From: an uncultured Lachnospiraceae bacterium
Lineage (GTDB): Bacteria; Bacillota; Clostridia; Lachnospirales; Lachnospiraceae
DNA length: 64,000 nt
Reading direction: 5' to 3'
Assembly: GCA_900550475.1 (NCBI GenBank)
Contig: URSA01000001.1
Location: 1 to 64,000, forward strand
This document shows, piece by piece, positions 16,862 through 25,558 of this stretch (position 1 is the first letter of the stretch; the number at the start of each line of letters is the position of its first letter). The notes beneath the pieces are model-generated. The model was not told the DNA's origin and ran no database searches. It was given only the letters and a program-made list of their open reading frames with translations. The position numbers and the translations under genes are program-made.

Positions 16862-17986
16862 ATGTATCCGAAAACGATGCCGGGGAGAGCCTGGCTTGAG
16901 ATTTCTTTGGACAATTTAAAACAGAACTACCGGGTCATAGAAAAGACCCTGCCGGAAGACTGCGAATGCATGGCGGTGGTCAAGGCGGAGGCGTATGGAC
17001 ACGGTGCGGTCAGGGCGGCACAGGCGTTTGCCGCGGAGGGGTGCAGAAACTTTGCGGTGGCGACTCTGGATGAGGGCATTGCACTCCGGGCGGCGGGCAT
17101 AGAGGGAGATATTCTGATCCTCGGCTATACCATGCCCCGGGATGCCTTTCTTTTGGATCGTTACGATCTCATCCAGACCATTGTGGACGAGGCGCACGCG
17201 CAGGGGCTTGCTGCGGGCGGATACCCCGTCAGGGCGCACCTTGCGGTGGACACGGGGATGAACCGTCTGGGAATCTCCTACCGGGACGAGGCGGCGGTGG
17301 AACGGGTGTTGAAGAGGAAGGGGCTTTCCGTGGAGGGAATCTACTCCCACATGAGCGTGGCGGACAGCCCGCTTGCTGCTGACAGGGCGTTCACCCTGCA
17401 CCAGATACATTGCTTTCAGAGCCTGTGCGCAAAACTGAAGCAGGGAGGCTTCCCCTACCTGAAATGCCATATGCAGAGCAGCTATGGGATCCTGAATTAC
17501 CCCATGGAAGGAATGCAGCTTGCAAGACCGGGAATCCTATTGTACGGCTGCGCAAGCAACGGGGAGGAAACTTTTCCCGCTTCCTTAAATCCTGCCTTAC
17601 AGCTAAAGTGCAGGATCGGTTGCATCCGCCGCGTGATGGCGGGAGAATTTGTATCCTATGGGAGAACCTATGAGGCACGGGAGGAACGTCTGGTGGGCGT
17701 GCTTGCCATCGGCTACGCGGACGGCCTGCCCCGCAATCTGTCCGGCAGGGGAGCGGTGTTAGTCAGAGGCAGGAAAGCTCCCATTTTAGGGCGTGTGTGC
17801 ATGGATCAGACCATGATCGATCTGACGGAGATCCCACAGGCGGAGGAGGGCGATGCGGCGACATTAATCGGTGCGGACGGTGAGGACTATCTGCCGGCTG
17901 CCGTCATGGCGAAGCAGGCGGGAACCATCACAAACGAGCTGCTCTCCAGACTGGGAGGCAGACTGACCCGGATCTATACGGGCTGA
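16862..17986 (+). CDS. Alanine/serine racemase, VanT catalytic-domain homologue (VanTr)
   Basis: Fold-type III PLP racemase of 374 residues. The PLP lysine is K41 in VVKAEAYGHG and the opposing catalytic tyrosine is Y266 in VSYGRTY. The segment TITNELLSRL has asparagine (N358) where alanine racemases have the tyrosine of their TINYE motif; this Tyr-to-Asn change is reported as the mark of VanT serine racemases. With the membrane partner just upstream, serine racemase is the better call, though alanine racemization is likely as a side or main activity. Confidence 0.85.
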   Translation: MYPKTMPGRAWLEISLDNLKQNYRVIEKTLPEDCECMAVVKAEAYGHGAVRAAQAFAAEGCRNFAVATLDEGIALRAAGIEGDILILGYTMPRDAFLLDRYDLIQTIVDEAHAQGLAAGGYPVRAHLAVDTGMNRLGISYRDEAAVERVLKRKGLSVEGIYSHMSVADSPLAADRAFTLHQIHCFQSLCAKLKQGGFPYLKCHMQSSYGILNYPMEGMQLARPGILLYGCASNGEETFPASLNPALQLKCRIGCIRRVMAGEFVSYGRTYEAREERLVGVLAIGYADGLPRNLSGRGAVLVRGRKAPILGRVCMDQTMIDLTEIPQAEEGDAATLIGADGEDYLPAAVMAKQAGTITNELLSRLGGRLTRIYTG

Positions 17987-18064
17987 CAGCAAAGGCTTTT
18001 CATTTCCCTCAAAATATAATAAGATAGAGAGAAGGAAAATGAAGAGCGGGGGATAGGGAAGACT

Positions 18065-18430
18065 TTGAACAAAAGGGAGTGCGGACAGGAAAAGGAGAGG
18101 CTGGCGGAGAGTTATCTCAAGGAGCGCGGTGTGCGGATCCTATGCCGCAATTTCAGATGCAGGCAGGGAGAGATCGATCTTATTGGTGCCGACGGGGAGT
18201 ACCTTGTGTTTTTTGAGGTGAAATACAGAAACAGCCCCCGGTTTGAGGACCCCTTCGCAGCGGTGGGGACAGCCAAGCAGAGTAAGATCTGCCGCACGGC
18301 GGATTATTACCGCCTTGTAAAAGGAGTACCTGCAGATACACCTATCCGGTACGATGTGGTAGGTATCTGCGGGGAGACAATAAAATGGATGAAGAATGCG
18401 TTTCCGCACAGGGGCGCAGGGATCGTATAA
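18065..18430 (+). CDS. yraN: YraN family endonuclease-like protein (UPF0102)
   Basis: 121-residue protein with a restriction-endonuclease-like fold. The signature is CRQGEIDLIGADGEYLVFFEVKYR (about residues 36-59), giving the E/D...ExK nuclease core. Function is not established. It starts at TTG 18065. In Firmicutes yraN normally follows rnhB/ylqH directly; here the 3.5-kb ligase-racemase locus sits between them. It is followed after 10 bp by pgeF. Confidence 0.92.
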   Translation: MNKRECGQEKERLAESYLKERGVRILCRNFRCRQGEIDLIGADGEYLVFFEVKYRNSPRFEDPFAAVGTAKQSKICRTADYYRLVKGVPADTPIRYDVVGICGETIKWMKNAFPHRGAGIV

Positions 18431-18440
18431 AGGAGCGGAC

Positions 18441-19286
18441 ATGAGCCAGTCATTTGCGTTTATCAGGAAAACGGAAAGCAGGGATAAATTTATTCTGCGG
18501 CAGGAGTATCTGTGCGCCCCGCTGCTGGAGGAGACAGGGGTGGTGCGCCATCTCTTCACCACCAGAATGGGCGGCGTCAGCAAGGGAGATTACGCCACCA
18601 TGAACCTCAGCTTTACCAGAGGGGACGATCCGGCGGATGTGGCGGAGAATTACCGGAGAGCCGCCCGGTTTCTGGATGCCTTGCCGGAGGATGTGGTCTG
18701 CACGGATCAGACACACACGGCAAATATCCGCCGTGTGACGAAGGCGGACAGGGGAAAGGGTGTCACCGTAAAAAAGGATTACAGAGATGTGGACGGGCTT
18801 GTGACCGACAGTCCGGGGATCGTGCTGGCAGTGTTCAGCGCGGATTGTGTGCCGATCCTGTTTGCTGATCCGAAAAAGAGGGTGATCGGAGCGGTACACT
18901 CGGGATGGAGAGGAACGGCGGTAAGAATCGGCGCAGGGATGGTGGACATCATGTGCAGCGATTACGGCTGCCGGGCGGAGGATATCCGGGCTGCCATCGG
19001 CCCTTCTATCTGCGGGGACTGCTATGAGGTGTCGGCGGATGTGGCGGAGCAGTTTGCCACGGGCTTTGGCAATGCGGTGCGCCCGGGGGCCGCGGAAGGA
19101 AAATACCTGTTGGATCTGTGGAGGGCAAACGAGGCGATTCTGATTTCGGCAGGTCTTAAAAGGGAGCATATTTTTGTGACGGATATCTGCACCAGATGCA
19201 ATGCAGACAAATTGTTCTCCCACAGGGCGTGCGGGGAAAAACGAGGAAACATGGGCGCGTTGATCCGTCTGTGTGAGGAAGATTGA
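18441..19286 (+). CDS. pgeF: Peptidoglycan editing factor PgeF (YfiH/LACC1 family)
   Basis: 281-residue YfiH-family metalloenzyme. Motifs are LFTTRMGGVSKGDYATMNL (about 34-52), DQTHTANI, AVFSADCVPILF and AVHSGWRG, which hold the zinc-binding Cys and His residues. In E. coli YfiH removes L-Ser wrongly placed at stem-peptide position 1; related proteins also act on purine nucleosides. The start is ATG 18441 after AAAGGAG. The PgeF role fits its neighbourhood, since the serine racemase lies two genes upstream. Confidence 0.92.
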   Translation: MSQSFAFIRKTESRDKFILRQEYLCAPLLEETGVVRHLFTTRMGGVSKGDYATMNLSFTRGDDPADVAENYRRAARFLDALPEDVVCTDQTHTANIRRVTKADRGKGVTVKKDYRDVDGLVTDSPGIVLAVFSADCVPILFADPKKRVIGAVHSGWRGTAVRIGAGMVDIMCSDYGCRAEDIRAAIGPSICGDCYEVSADVAEQFATGFGNAVRPGAAEGKYLLDLWRANEAILISAGLKREHIFVTDICTRCNADKLFSHRACGEKRGNMGALIRLCEED

Positions 19287-19301
19287 GAGGGAGAGAGGGA
19301 C

Positions 19302-19994
19302 ATGGCAAATATACTGGTCTGCGATGATGACAGGGAGATCGTGGAGGCAATCGAGATCTATCTGAAAAACGAGGGCTATACGGTGTTTAAGGCATATGAC
19401 GGCGAGGAGGCGATTGAGGCGCTTAAGCGGGAGGAGATCCATCTTTTAATCATGGATGTGATGATGCCGAAGTTAGACGGTATCCACGCTACTTTAAGGA
19501 TCCGGGAATACAGCAGCATTCCCATTATTATCCTGTCCGCCAAGTCGGAGGACATGGACAAGATACTGGGGTTGAATATCGGCGCGGACGACTATGTGAC
19601 AAAGCCGTTCAATCCGCTGGAACTGATTGCCCGCGTGCGCTCAAACCTGCGCAGATATACCAAGCTGGGAAGCATGAGCGTGGACAACAGCACCGTGTAC
19701 CGGATCGGCGGGCTGTGCATCAACGATGAGAACAAGGAAGTGACGGTGGATGAGGAGCCCGTGAAACTCACGCCCATAGAGTACAGCATTTTGCTGCTGT
19801 TAGCGAAGAATCCCGGACGGGTTTTCTCAATCAGCCAGATTTATGAGAATATCTGGAACGAGGAGGCAATCGGCGCCGACAATACGGTGGCGGTACACAT
19901 CAGGCACATCCGGGAGAAGATCGAGATCAATCCCAAGGAGCCCCGGTATCTGAAGGTAGTGTGGGGCGTTGGATACAAGATAGAGAAACAGTAA
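19302..19994 (+). CDS. VanR-like OmpR-family response regulator
   Basis: 230-residue two-component regulator. The receiver has the acidic pocket ILVCDDDREI, phospho-acceptor aspartate near 52 in LIMDVMMPKLDG, and the switch lysine in DDYVTKPFNPLEL. The winged-helix domain (from about 128) contains LTPIEYSILLLLAKNPGRVF and ends VVWGVGYKIEKQ. The receiver, notably ILSAKSEDMDKILGLNIGAD, resembles VanR of vancomycin-type clusters. It is followed 12 bp later by the kinase. Control of the upstream ligase-racemase genes is inference. Confidence 0.88.
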   Translation: MANILVCDDDREIVEAIEIYLKNEGYTVFKAYDGEEAIEALKREEIHLLIMDVMMPKLDGIHATLRIREYSSIPIIILSAKSEDMDKILGLNIGADDYVTKPFNPLELIARVRSNLRRYTKLGSMSVDNSTVYRIGGLCINDENKEVTVDEEPVKLTPIEYSILLLLAKNPGRVFSISQIYENIWNEEAIGADNTVAVHIRHIREKIEINPKEPRYLKVVWGVGYKIEKQ

Positions 19995-20006
19995 AGGAGA
20001 ACGGCT

Positions 20007-22877
20007 TTGAAGAAGAGAGGACTGACAAGAAGCGGAATGTGGATCTGCCACGGCATACAGCAGGTGGCTGCGTTTACGGCGGCACTGTGTTTTTCTGTGC
20101 TGACAATCTATTCTTACATTACAGTCTCGGTCAATGAAAATATGTACTCGGCGAGGAATCTGTATTACAATCTGGATCTCTTTGCGGGCGAGGATTCGTT
20201 TGAGGACACGGTGGCTTTCCGGGACATGCTGTTCAATTCCCTGAGGGAGATCATACGCTATAATGTGGCAAAGAGCCAGCTTGAGACGAACGGCACATTC
20301 GACGGCTCAAAGGAGATCGATATAGAGGCCTTCTACAACAGGAAGAATACGGATCTGAGTACACGGACGAATCCGCAATCCGGATATTACCTGACAGATG
20401 CGGTTTCGGATGCCGTTACGAACGCCATTTCGGACGCCGTCTCGGGCAGCACTGCGGGAAATGCGCTGTGCTACACCATAGAGGATCTGTTGAAATGGAA
20501 CCGCAGCGGGGTGTCAACCGGGTATACGGATATGAGCGAGGAGGAGTTCTTTGCCTGTTTTGCAGGCTATGAGGAGAGAATTGCCGCCGTTTCCGAGCAG
20601 CTTACGGAACGGGAACGGAGCGCACTGCAGAATGTGTATATGGAGGGGTACGACGGCGATGAAATGGCGGATGTGGGAAGCGAGACGGCAGTCGATAATG
20701 CGGAGCTGAATACGCTTCTGTGGTCATCCTATGAAAAATGGTATGAAGCGACCCTGAAGGGGGAGGAGCCCGGGCCGGATTTCGGAAGAAAGAAAGTGCT
20801 GGCGCAGATCCTGCTTGCCAGAGAAGTGACGGATTACGGGTTTATAGGCGGAATCTATGTGGACAACAGCGGCAATTTAAGAATCTTGATAAGGACGCTG
20901 ACGGAGCCCTGTCTACCGTCTGACGGAAGAAGTCTGCTTGCCCATGCGGAATCATGGGAGGATTATGCAAAAAAGTCCACCATGTTAGAACAGGTTGTGC
21001 AGGATGTAGCGTACAATTACAATGAATACAAGGACTTTGAAGCCCGTTACAGGGAAGGACAGACCAACATTGTATACCTGTTCCGGATGAACATGATGGG
21101 GGAGGAACTGGAGGTGAGCAACATCTCCTCCTGGATTCCCGAACCCGACCGGGAAAACTATTTCAGGAGTCTGGGACGATATATTATCTACCGTCCCCAG
21201 AGCATGTCCTTAGACACCAATACCGGTATCAATGAGGATGATGCATTCTTCTATGCGTTTTCCAATTATGCCTATGCTTACCCGGAAACGGGCAAGATCT
21301 GGATCGCCGTGGACACCACCTATCCGGTGGATGACGCCTTCTCGCAGGCGGCGGGAATCTACGAAAGCGTCCATCCCTATGCTGCCGTGCTGCTTGCACT
21401 GGAGGTTGTCTGCTGTGTGATATGGTTTGTGCTGTTCTTGTATCTGAGTGTGACGGCGGGATACAGACGGGAGAGGGGCGAGTCGGAGGCGGTCTTCTCC
21501 TTAACATGGTTTGACCGGATCCCGACGGAGATCATGCTTGTTCTGGCGGCGGCATGTGTCGGAATCATTGCCCTCTTATACTATAATTTCTACAGCTCGC
21601 TGGGCAGCTCAGCCATTGCGTACCTGTCCCGGAACAGAGAGGACTGCTGTCTTTTGGCGGGGATAGCGGGACTTGTTGTCAGCATGCTGTGCTGTTCGTT
21701 CTGGTACAGCTATATCCGCAGATGCAGGGCAAAAATGCTTTGGCGGAACAGTCTGTTGAAGCGGGCAGCCTCTTTCCTTTACAGGACGGTGATCAAAAGG
21801 ATTCAGGGCTTGTTTACGAAAATTTATGACAATAGCGCCGCATGGGTGCAGACAATGCTGGCGGGCGGCGGTATTATGCTGGTCAATATCATTCTGGGCA
21901 TTACGTTCCATCGCTATTTCCGGTACTTCTTTCAGGTATGGTCGAAGGCGTACCTGTTGGGATATATCGCATTTATCCTGCTGGTGGACGGCGCGATCCT
22001 GTTTGTGTGGTTTGAGAGCCGGTTAAAGCGCAAGCGGATCATAGACGGCATCCTGCAGATCAGCAACGGCCAGATTGATTATCAGGTCAGCACGGAAGGG
22101 CTGCATGGGGAAAATCTGCAGCTGGCAAAGGCGGTAAACAGTATCGGAGACGGCATCAAGACAGCGGTGGAGACTTCCATGAAGGATGAGCGCCTGAAAG
22201 CGGATCTGATCACGAATGTGTCCCACGACATCAAGACGCCGCTCACCTCCATCATCAACTATGTGGATCTCTTAAAACGGGAGGGCATTGAGACCGAGCC
22301 TGCAAAGGGATATATCGCCGTTCTGGATGCAAAGTCACAGAGGCTGAAGCAGTTGACGGACGATCTGGTGGAGGCATCCAAGATCTCCTCGGGAAATATC
22401 ACGCTGGAGATGGCAAAAATCAATCTGACGGAGCTGCTCAATCAGACGGTGGGAGAGTTCAGCGAACGGTTTGAGGAAAAACAGCTTGTGCTTGTGGATG
22501 GCTTTTCGGGGACGGATGTGTTCATAGAAGCGGACAGCAGACGGATCTGGAGAGTGGTGGACAACCTGTTCGGCAATATCTGCAAATATGCCATGGCGGG
22601 AACCAGAATCTATCTGGATATGTCCCTCACACGAGGCGGGAAATGGGTCATGGTGTCCTTAAAGAATATTTCCGCACAGCCGCTCAATATAAAAGCGGAT
22701 GAACTGACAGAGCGGTTCATCCGCGGGGATGTTTCCCGAAGCACAGAGGGCAGCGGGCTGGGACTTTCCATTGCAAAGAACCTGACGGTGCTTCAGAACG
22801 GAAAGTTTGAGATCTACCTTGACGGCGATCTGTTTAAAGTACAGCTTCAGTTCCCGGTATACGGGGAAACAATCTAA
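20007..22877 (+). CDS. Large multi-pass sensor histidine kinase
   Basis: 956-residue kinase starting at TTG 20007 after AAAGGAGA. It has an N-terminal membrane helix (about 13-36) and about 410 extracytoplasmic residues of no recognised family. About five more helices lie between 450 and 675, then a HAMP-like linker and the kinase core. The phospho-acceptor is H740 in VSHDIKTPLTSI; the N box (NLFGNICKYA) is near 853 and the G box GSGLGLSIAKN near 914. VanS proteins are about 360 residues, so the sensor is unusual. The stop overlaps the convergent prs gene by 4 bp. Confidence 0.9.
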   Translation: MKKRGLTRSGMWICHGIQQVAAFTAALCFSVLTIYSYITVSVNENMYSARNLYYNLDLFAGEDSFEDTVAFRDMLFNSLREIIRYNVAKSQLETNGTFDGSKEIDIEAFYNRKNTDLSTRTNPQSGYYLTDAVSDAVTNAISDAVSGSTAGNALCYTIEDLLKWNRSGVSTGYTDMSEEEFFACFAGYEERIAAVSEQLTERERSALQNVYMEGYDGDEMADVGSETAVDNAELNTLLWSSYEKWYEATLKGEEPGPDFGRKKVLAQILLAREVTDYGFIGGIYVDNSGNLRILIRTLTEPCLPSDGRSLLAHAESWEDYAKKSTMLEQVVQDVAYNYNEYKDFEARYREGQTNIVYLFRMNMMGEELEVSNISSWIPEPDRENYFRSLGRYIIYRPQSMSLDTNTGINEDDAFFYAFSNYAYAYPETGKIWIAVDTTYPVDDAFSQAAGIYESVHPYAAVLLALEVVCCVIWFVLFLYLSVTAGYRRERGESEAVFSLTWFDRIPTEIMLVLAAACVGIIALLYYNFYSSLGSSAIAYLSRNREDCCLLAGIAGLVVSMLCCSFWYSYIRRCRAKMLWRNSLLKRAASFLYRTVIKRIQGLFTKIYDNSAAWVQTMLAGGGIMLVNIILGITFHRYFRYFFQVWSKAYLLGYIAFILLVDGAILFVWFESRLKRKRIIDGILQISNGQIDYQVSTEGLHGENLQLAKAVNSIGDGIKTAVETSMKDERLKADLITNVSHDIKTPLTSIINYVDLLKREGIETEPAKGYIAVLDAKSQRLKQLTDDLVEASKISSGNITLEMAKINLTELLNQTVGEFSERFEEKQLVLVDGFSGTDVFIEADSRRIWRVVDNLFGNICKYAMAGTRIYLDMSLTRGGKWVMVSLKNISAQPLNIKADELTERFIRGDVSRSTEGSGLGLSIAKNLTVLQNGKFEIYLDGDLFKVQLQFPVYGETI

Positions 22878-24064
22878 ACAAGATCAAACGGAACACGTTT
22901 GTTATAGGCGTCCAGAATCGCATGCATCTTCTCCGTTGTGGCGAGTGTGTTGGAGAGCGACACATCGTGATTCATAAAGTCGATGATGGACGCCATGAAT
23001 TTGCTCATATCTGCCTCTATGAAATAAGGCTTGCCATAAATTTCAGGGGGCAGATAGGTCAGATCCGTGGTGATCACCTTGTCAAAATAGCACTTCTCGT
23101 AAGCTTCGTCAAAGGCTTTCAGTCCGTTGGTGAACAGACCGAAGGTGCAGCAGATGAATACCCGTCTTGCATGCATGGCTTTCAACTGTTTTGCCGTGTC
23201 AAGCATGCTTTCTCCCGAGGAAATCATATCATCAATGATGATCACATCCTTATCCTCGATCTTATCTCCCAAAAATTCATGTGCCACGATGGGGTTCTTG
23301 CCGTTTATGATGGTGGAGTAGTCCCGGCGTTTGTAGAACATACCGGTATCCACGCCGAGCACGGAGGCAAAATAGATGGCACGGTCAAGCGCGCCCTCGT
23401 CAGGGCTGATCACCACCAGGTGATCCTTGTCCACGATCAGGTCGTCCTCTGCGGAGAGCAGGGCACGGATAAACTGATAGGGCGGCGTAAAATTGTCAAA
23501 TCCGTTCAACGGGGTGGCATTCTGCACTCTGGGATCGTGGGCGTCAAAGGTCACGAAGTTGGAAACGCCCATGGAGCAGAGCTCGTCCAGTGCAAATGCA
23601 CAGTCGAGGGACTCCCTGCCGCTGCGTCTGTGCTGTCTTCCCTCGTACAAAAACGGCATAATCACATTGATGCGGTGCGCCTTGCCGTTGCAGGCGGCGA
23701 TCGCGCGCTTTAAATCCTGATAATGGTCATCGGGAGACATATGGTTGGTATAACCGTTGACGTTGTAGGTAATGCTGTGATTGCAGACATCCGTGATCAG
23801 GAACAGATCCTTTCCGCGGATGGATTCGTAGAAGATTCCTTTTCCTTCACCGCTGCCGAAGCGGGGACATTCAAAGTTGGTCAGATAGCTGCTTTCGATA
23901 TAACCATGGAAAGCGGGATCGTTTTTTACCTTGTTGTTTACGCTCTTGCGGAAGCTCACCAGATAATCGTTGACTCTGCGCGCCAGCCTCTCGGCGGAGG
24001 GCAGTGCGACGATCTTAAGAGGCGCTACCGGCATTGCGTTTTCAAGGTCATGTAAATTAGGCAT
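22874..24064 (-). CDS. prs: Ribose-phosphate pyrophosphokinase (long clostridial form)
   Basis: PRPP synthase, making PRPP from ribose-5-phosphate and ATP for nucleotide, histidine and NAD synthesis. Family motifs are VTFDAHDPRVQN, VVISPDEGALDRA and the PRPP-binding loop VIIIDDMISSGESM. At 396 residues it is longer than the usual 315 and has a divergent N terminus and a C-terminal tail. The start is the ATG whose complement lies at 24062-24064, with GGGAGG just upstream. A promoter lies at 24104-24132. Confidence 0.9.
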   Translation of the reverse strand: MPNLHDLENAMPVAPLKIVALPSAERLARRVNDYLVSFRKSVNNKVKNDPAFHGYIESSYLTNFECPRFGSGEGKGIFYESIRGKDLFLITDVCNHSITYNVNGYTNHMSPDDHYQDLKRAIAACNGKAHRINVIMPFLYEGRQHRRSGRESLDCAFALDELCSMGVSNFVTFDAHDPRVQNATPLNGFDNFTPPYQFIRALLSAEDDLIVDKDHLVVISPDEGALDRAIYFASVLGVDTGMFYKRRDYSTIINGKNPIVAHEFLGDKIEDKDVIIIDDMISSGESMLDTAKQLKAMHARRVFICCTFGLFTNGLKAFDEAYEKCYFDKVITTDLTYLPPEIYGKPYFIEADMSKFMASIIDFMNHDVSLSNTLATTEKMHAILDAYNKRVPFDLV

Positions 24065-24103
24065 ATTTTCCTCCCAATGTAGAAACAATTTTCACACAAT
24101 TCA

Positions 24104-24132
24104 GTTATAACATTCCCCGGAGAGTGCGTCAA
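24104..24132 (-). promoter_or_regulatory. Promoter for prs
   Basis: On the minus strand: TTGACG, 17-bp spacer, TATAAC, about 40 bp upstream of the prs start. It is back to back with the promoter at 24146-24174. Confidence 0.7.
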
Positions 24133-24145
24133 GGGTTTGTTAGGA

Positions 24146-24174
24146 TTGACTTTCAGGGGGGCAACTGCTAATAT
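24146..24174 (+). promoter_or_regulatory. Promoter for DUF512-der-plsY-gpsA operon
   Basis: TTGACT, 17-bp spacer, TAATAT, 35 bp before the DUF512 gene. Confidence 0.8.
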
Positions 24175-24208
24175 TTAGGTAGTTTGATGCGGGAATGAGG
24201 TTATATAA

Positions 24209-25558
24209 ATGAAGAAGCGGAGAGGGCATGTCATCAAGTCTGTGGAACCCGGCAGTATCGGGGAAGAGATGGGCTTGGAACCCGGCGACAAGATCGTTGC
24301 GGTGGACGGGACGGAGATTGAGGACATTTTCGATTATCAGTTTTTGATACAGGATACTTATATAGAGGTGCTGGTGGAGACCAAGGACGGCGAGGAGTGT
24401 CTTCTGGAGATCGACAAGGATTTCGATGAGGATCTGGGTGTCGAGTTTGACAACGGGTTGATGGACGAGTACCGGCACTGTCACAACAAGTGTATTTTCT
24501 GCTTTATCGACCAGATGCCGAAGGGCATGCGGGAGACCCTGTACTTTAAGGATGATGATTCCAGACTGTCTTTTTTGCAGGGAAACTACGTGACCCTCAC
24601 CAACATGTCCGACCATGATATTGACAGGATCGTAAGGTATCACTTATCGCCCATCAATATTTCCTTCCAGACCATGAACCCGCAGCTAAGATGTATGATG
24701 TTAAACAACCGCTTTGCCGGGGAGGCGTTAAAAAAGGTGGACATCCTTTACGAGGCGGGGATCATTATGAACGGACAGATCGTGCTCTGCAAGGGCGTCA
24801 ATGACGGCGCAGAGCTGGATTACAGCATAAGGGAGCTGACAAAATATCTTCCCAATCTGGAGAGCGTTTCCGTCGTGCCGGTGGGTCTGTCAAAGTACAG
24901 GGACGGTCTGTACCCGTTAGAGCCCTTTGAGAAGGAGGATGCCTGTGCCGTCATCGACCTGATCGAGGACTGGCAGAGGAAGATCTATGCGGAGCATGGA
25001 ACGCATTTTATCCACGCCAGTGACGAATGGTATATTCTGGCGGGCAGGGAGATGCCGGAGGAGGAGCGCTACGACGGCTATCTGCAGCTTGAGAACGGCG
25101 TGGGCATGACAAGACTTTTGCTCAACGAGTTCACGGAATACATGGAGGAGCTTGCTAAGGAGAGAAAGCTGCCGGATGAGCGTCCCTCCGGCACGGTATC
25201 CATGGCGACGGGAAAGCTGTCTTATCCCTACATCCGAAGAATGGCGGACGGGGTGCAGGAGGCGTTTCCCAATATCCGGATTCTGGTTTATGAGATCCGC
25301 AATGATTTCTTCGGGGAGAGAATCACGGTATCGGGGCTTCTGACCGGACAGGATCTGGTTGCGCAGCTTAAGGGAAGAGAACTGGGAGAGCGCCTTTTCC
25401 TGCCGCAGAATGTTCTGCGGAGCGGGGAGGATGTCTTTTTGGATGATATGCACCTTGGGGAGCTTGAGGGGGCTTTACAAGTAAAGACAGATATTGTAAA
25501 ATCAAGGGGTTGTGATTTTGTAAACGCGATTCTTTCCGTATTTGAGGAGGTACATTGA
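24209..25558 (+). CDS. DUF512 family radical SAM/PDZ protein
   Basis: 449-residue protein of unknown function. An N-terminal PDZ-like domain (VEPGSIGEEMGLEPGDKIVA) is followed by a radical-SAM-type cysteine cluster CHNKCIFCFID (Cx3Cx2C, about residues 90-100) and a DUF512 C-terminal domain. It is widespread in Clostridia, typically beside der. The stop overlaps the der ATG by one base (TGATG), so the two are coupled. The partnership with ribosome-biogenesis and phospholipid genes is conserved but unexplained. Confidence 0.9.
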   Translation: MKKRRGHVIKSVEPGSIGEEMGLEPGDKIVAVDGTEIEDIFDYQFLIQDTYIEVLVETKDGEECLLEIDKDFDEDLGVEFDNGLMDEYRHCHNKCIFCFIDQMPKGMRETLYFKDDDSRLSFLQGNYVTLTNMSDHDIDRIVRYHLSPINISFQTMNPQLRCMMLNNRFAGEALKKVDILYEAGIIMNGQIVLCKGVNDGAELDYSIRELTKYLPNLESVSVVPVGLSKYRDGLYPLEPFEKEDACAVIDLIEDWQRKIYAEHGTHFIHASDEWYILAGREMPEEERYDGYLQLENGVGMTRLLLNEFTEYMEELAKERKLPDERPSGTVSMATGKLSYPYIRRMADGVQEAFPNIRILVYEIRNDFFGERITVSGLLTGQDLVAQLKGRELGERLFLPQNVLRSGEDVFLDDMHLGELEGALQVKTDIVKSRGCDFVNAILSVFEEVH

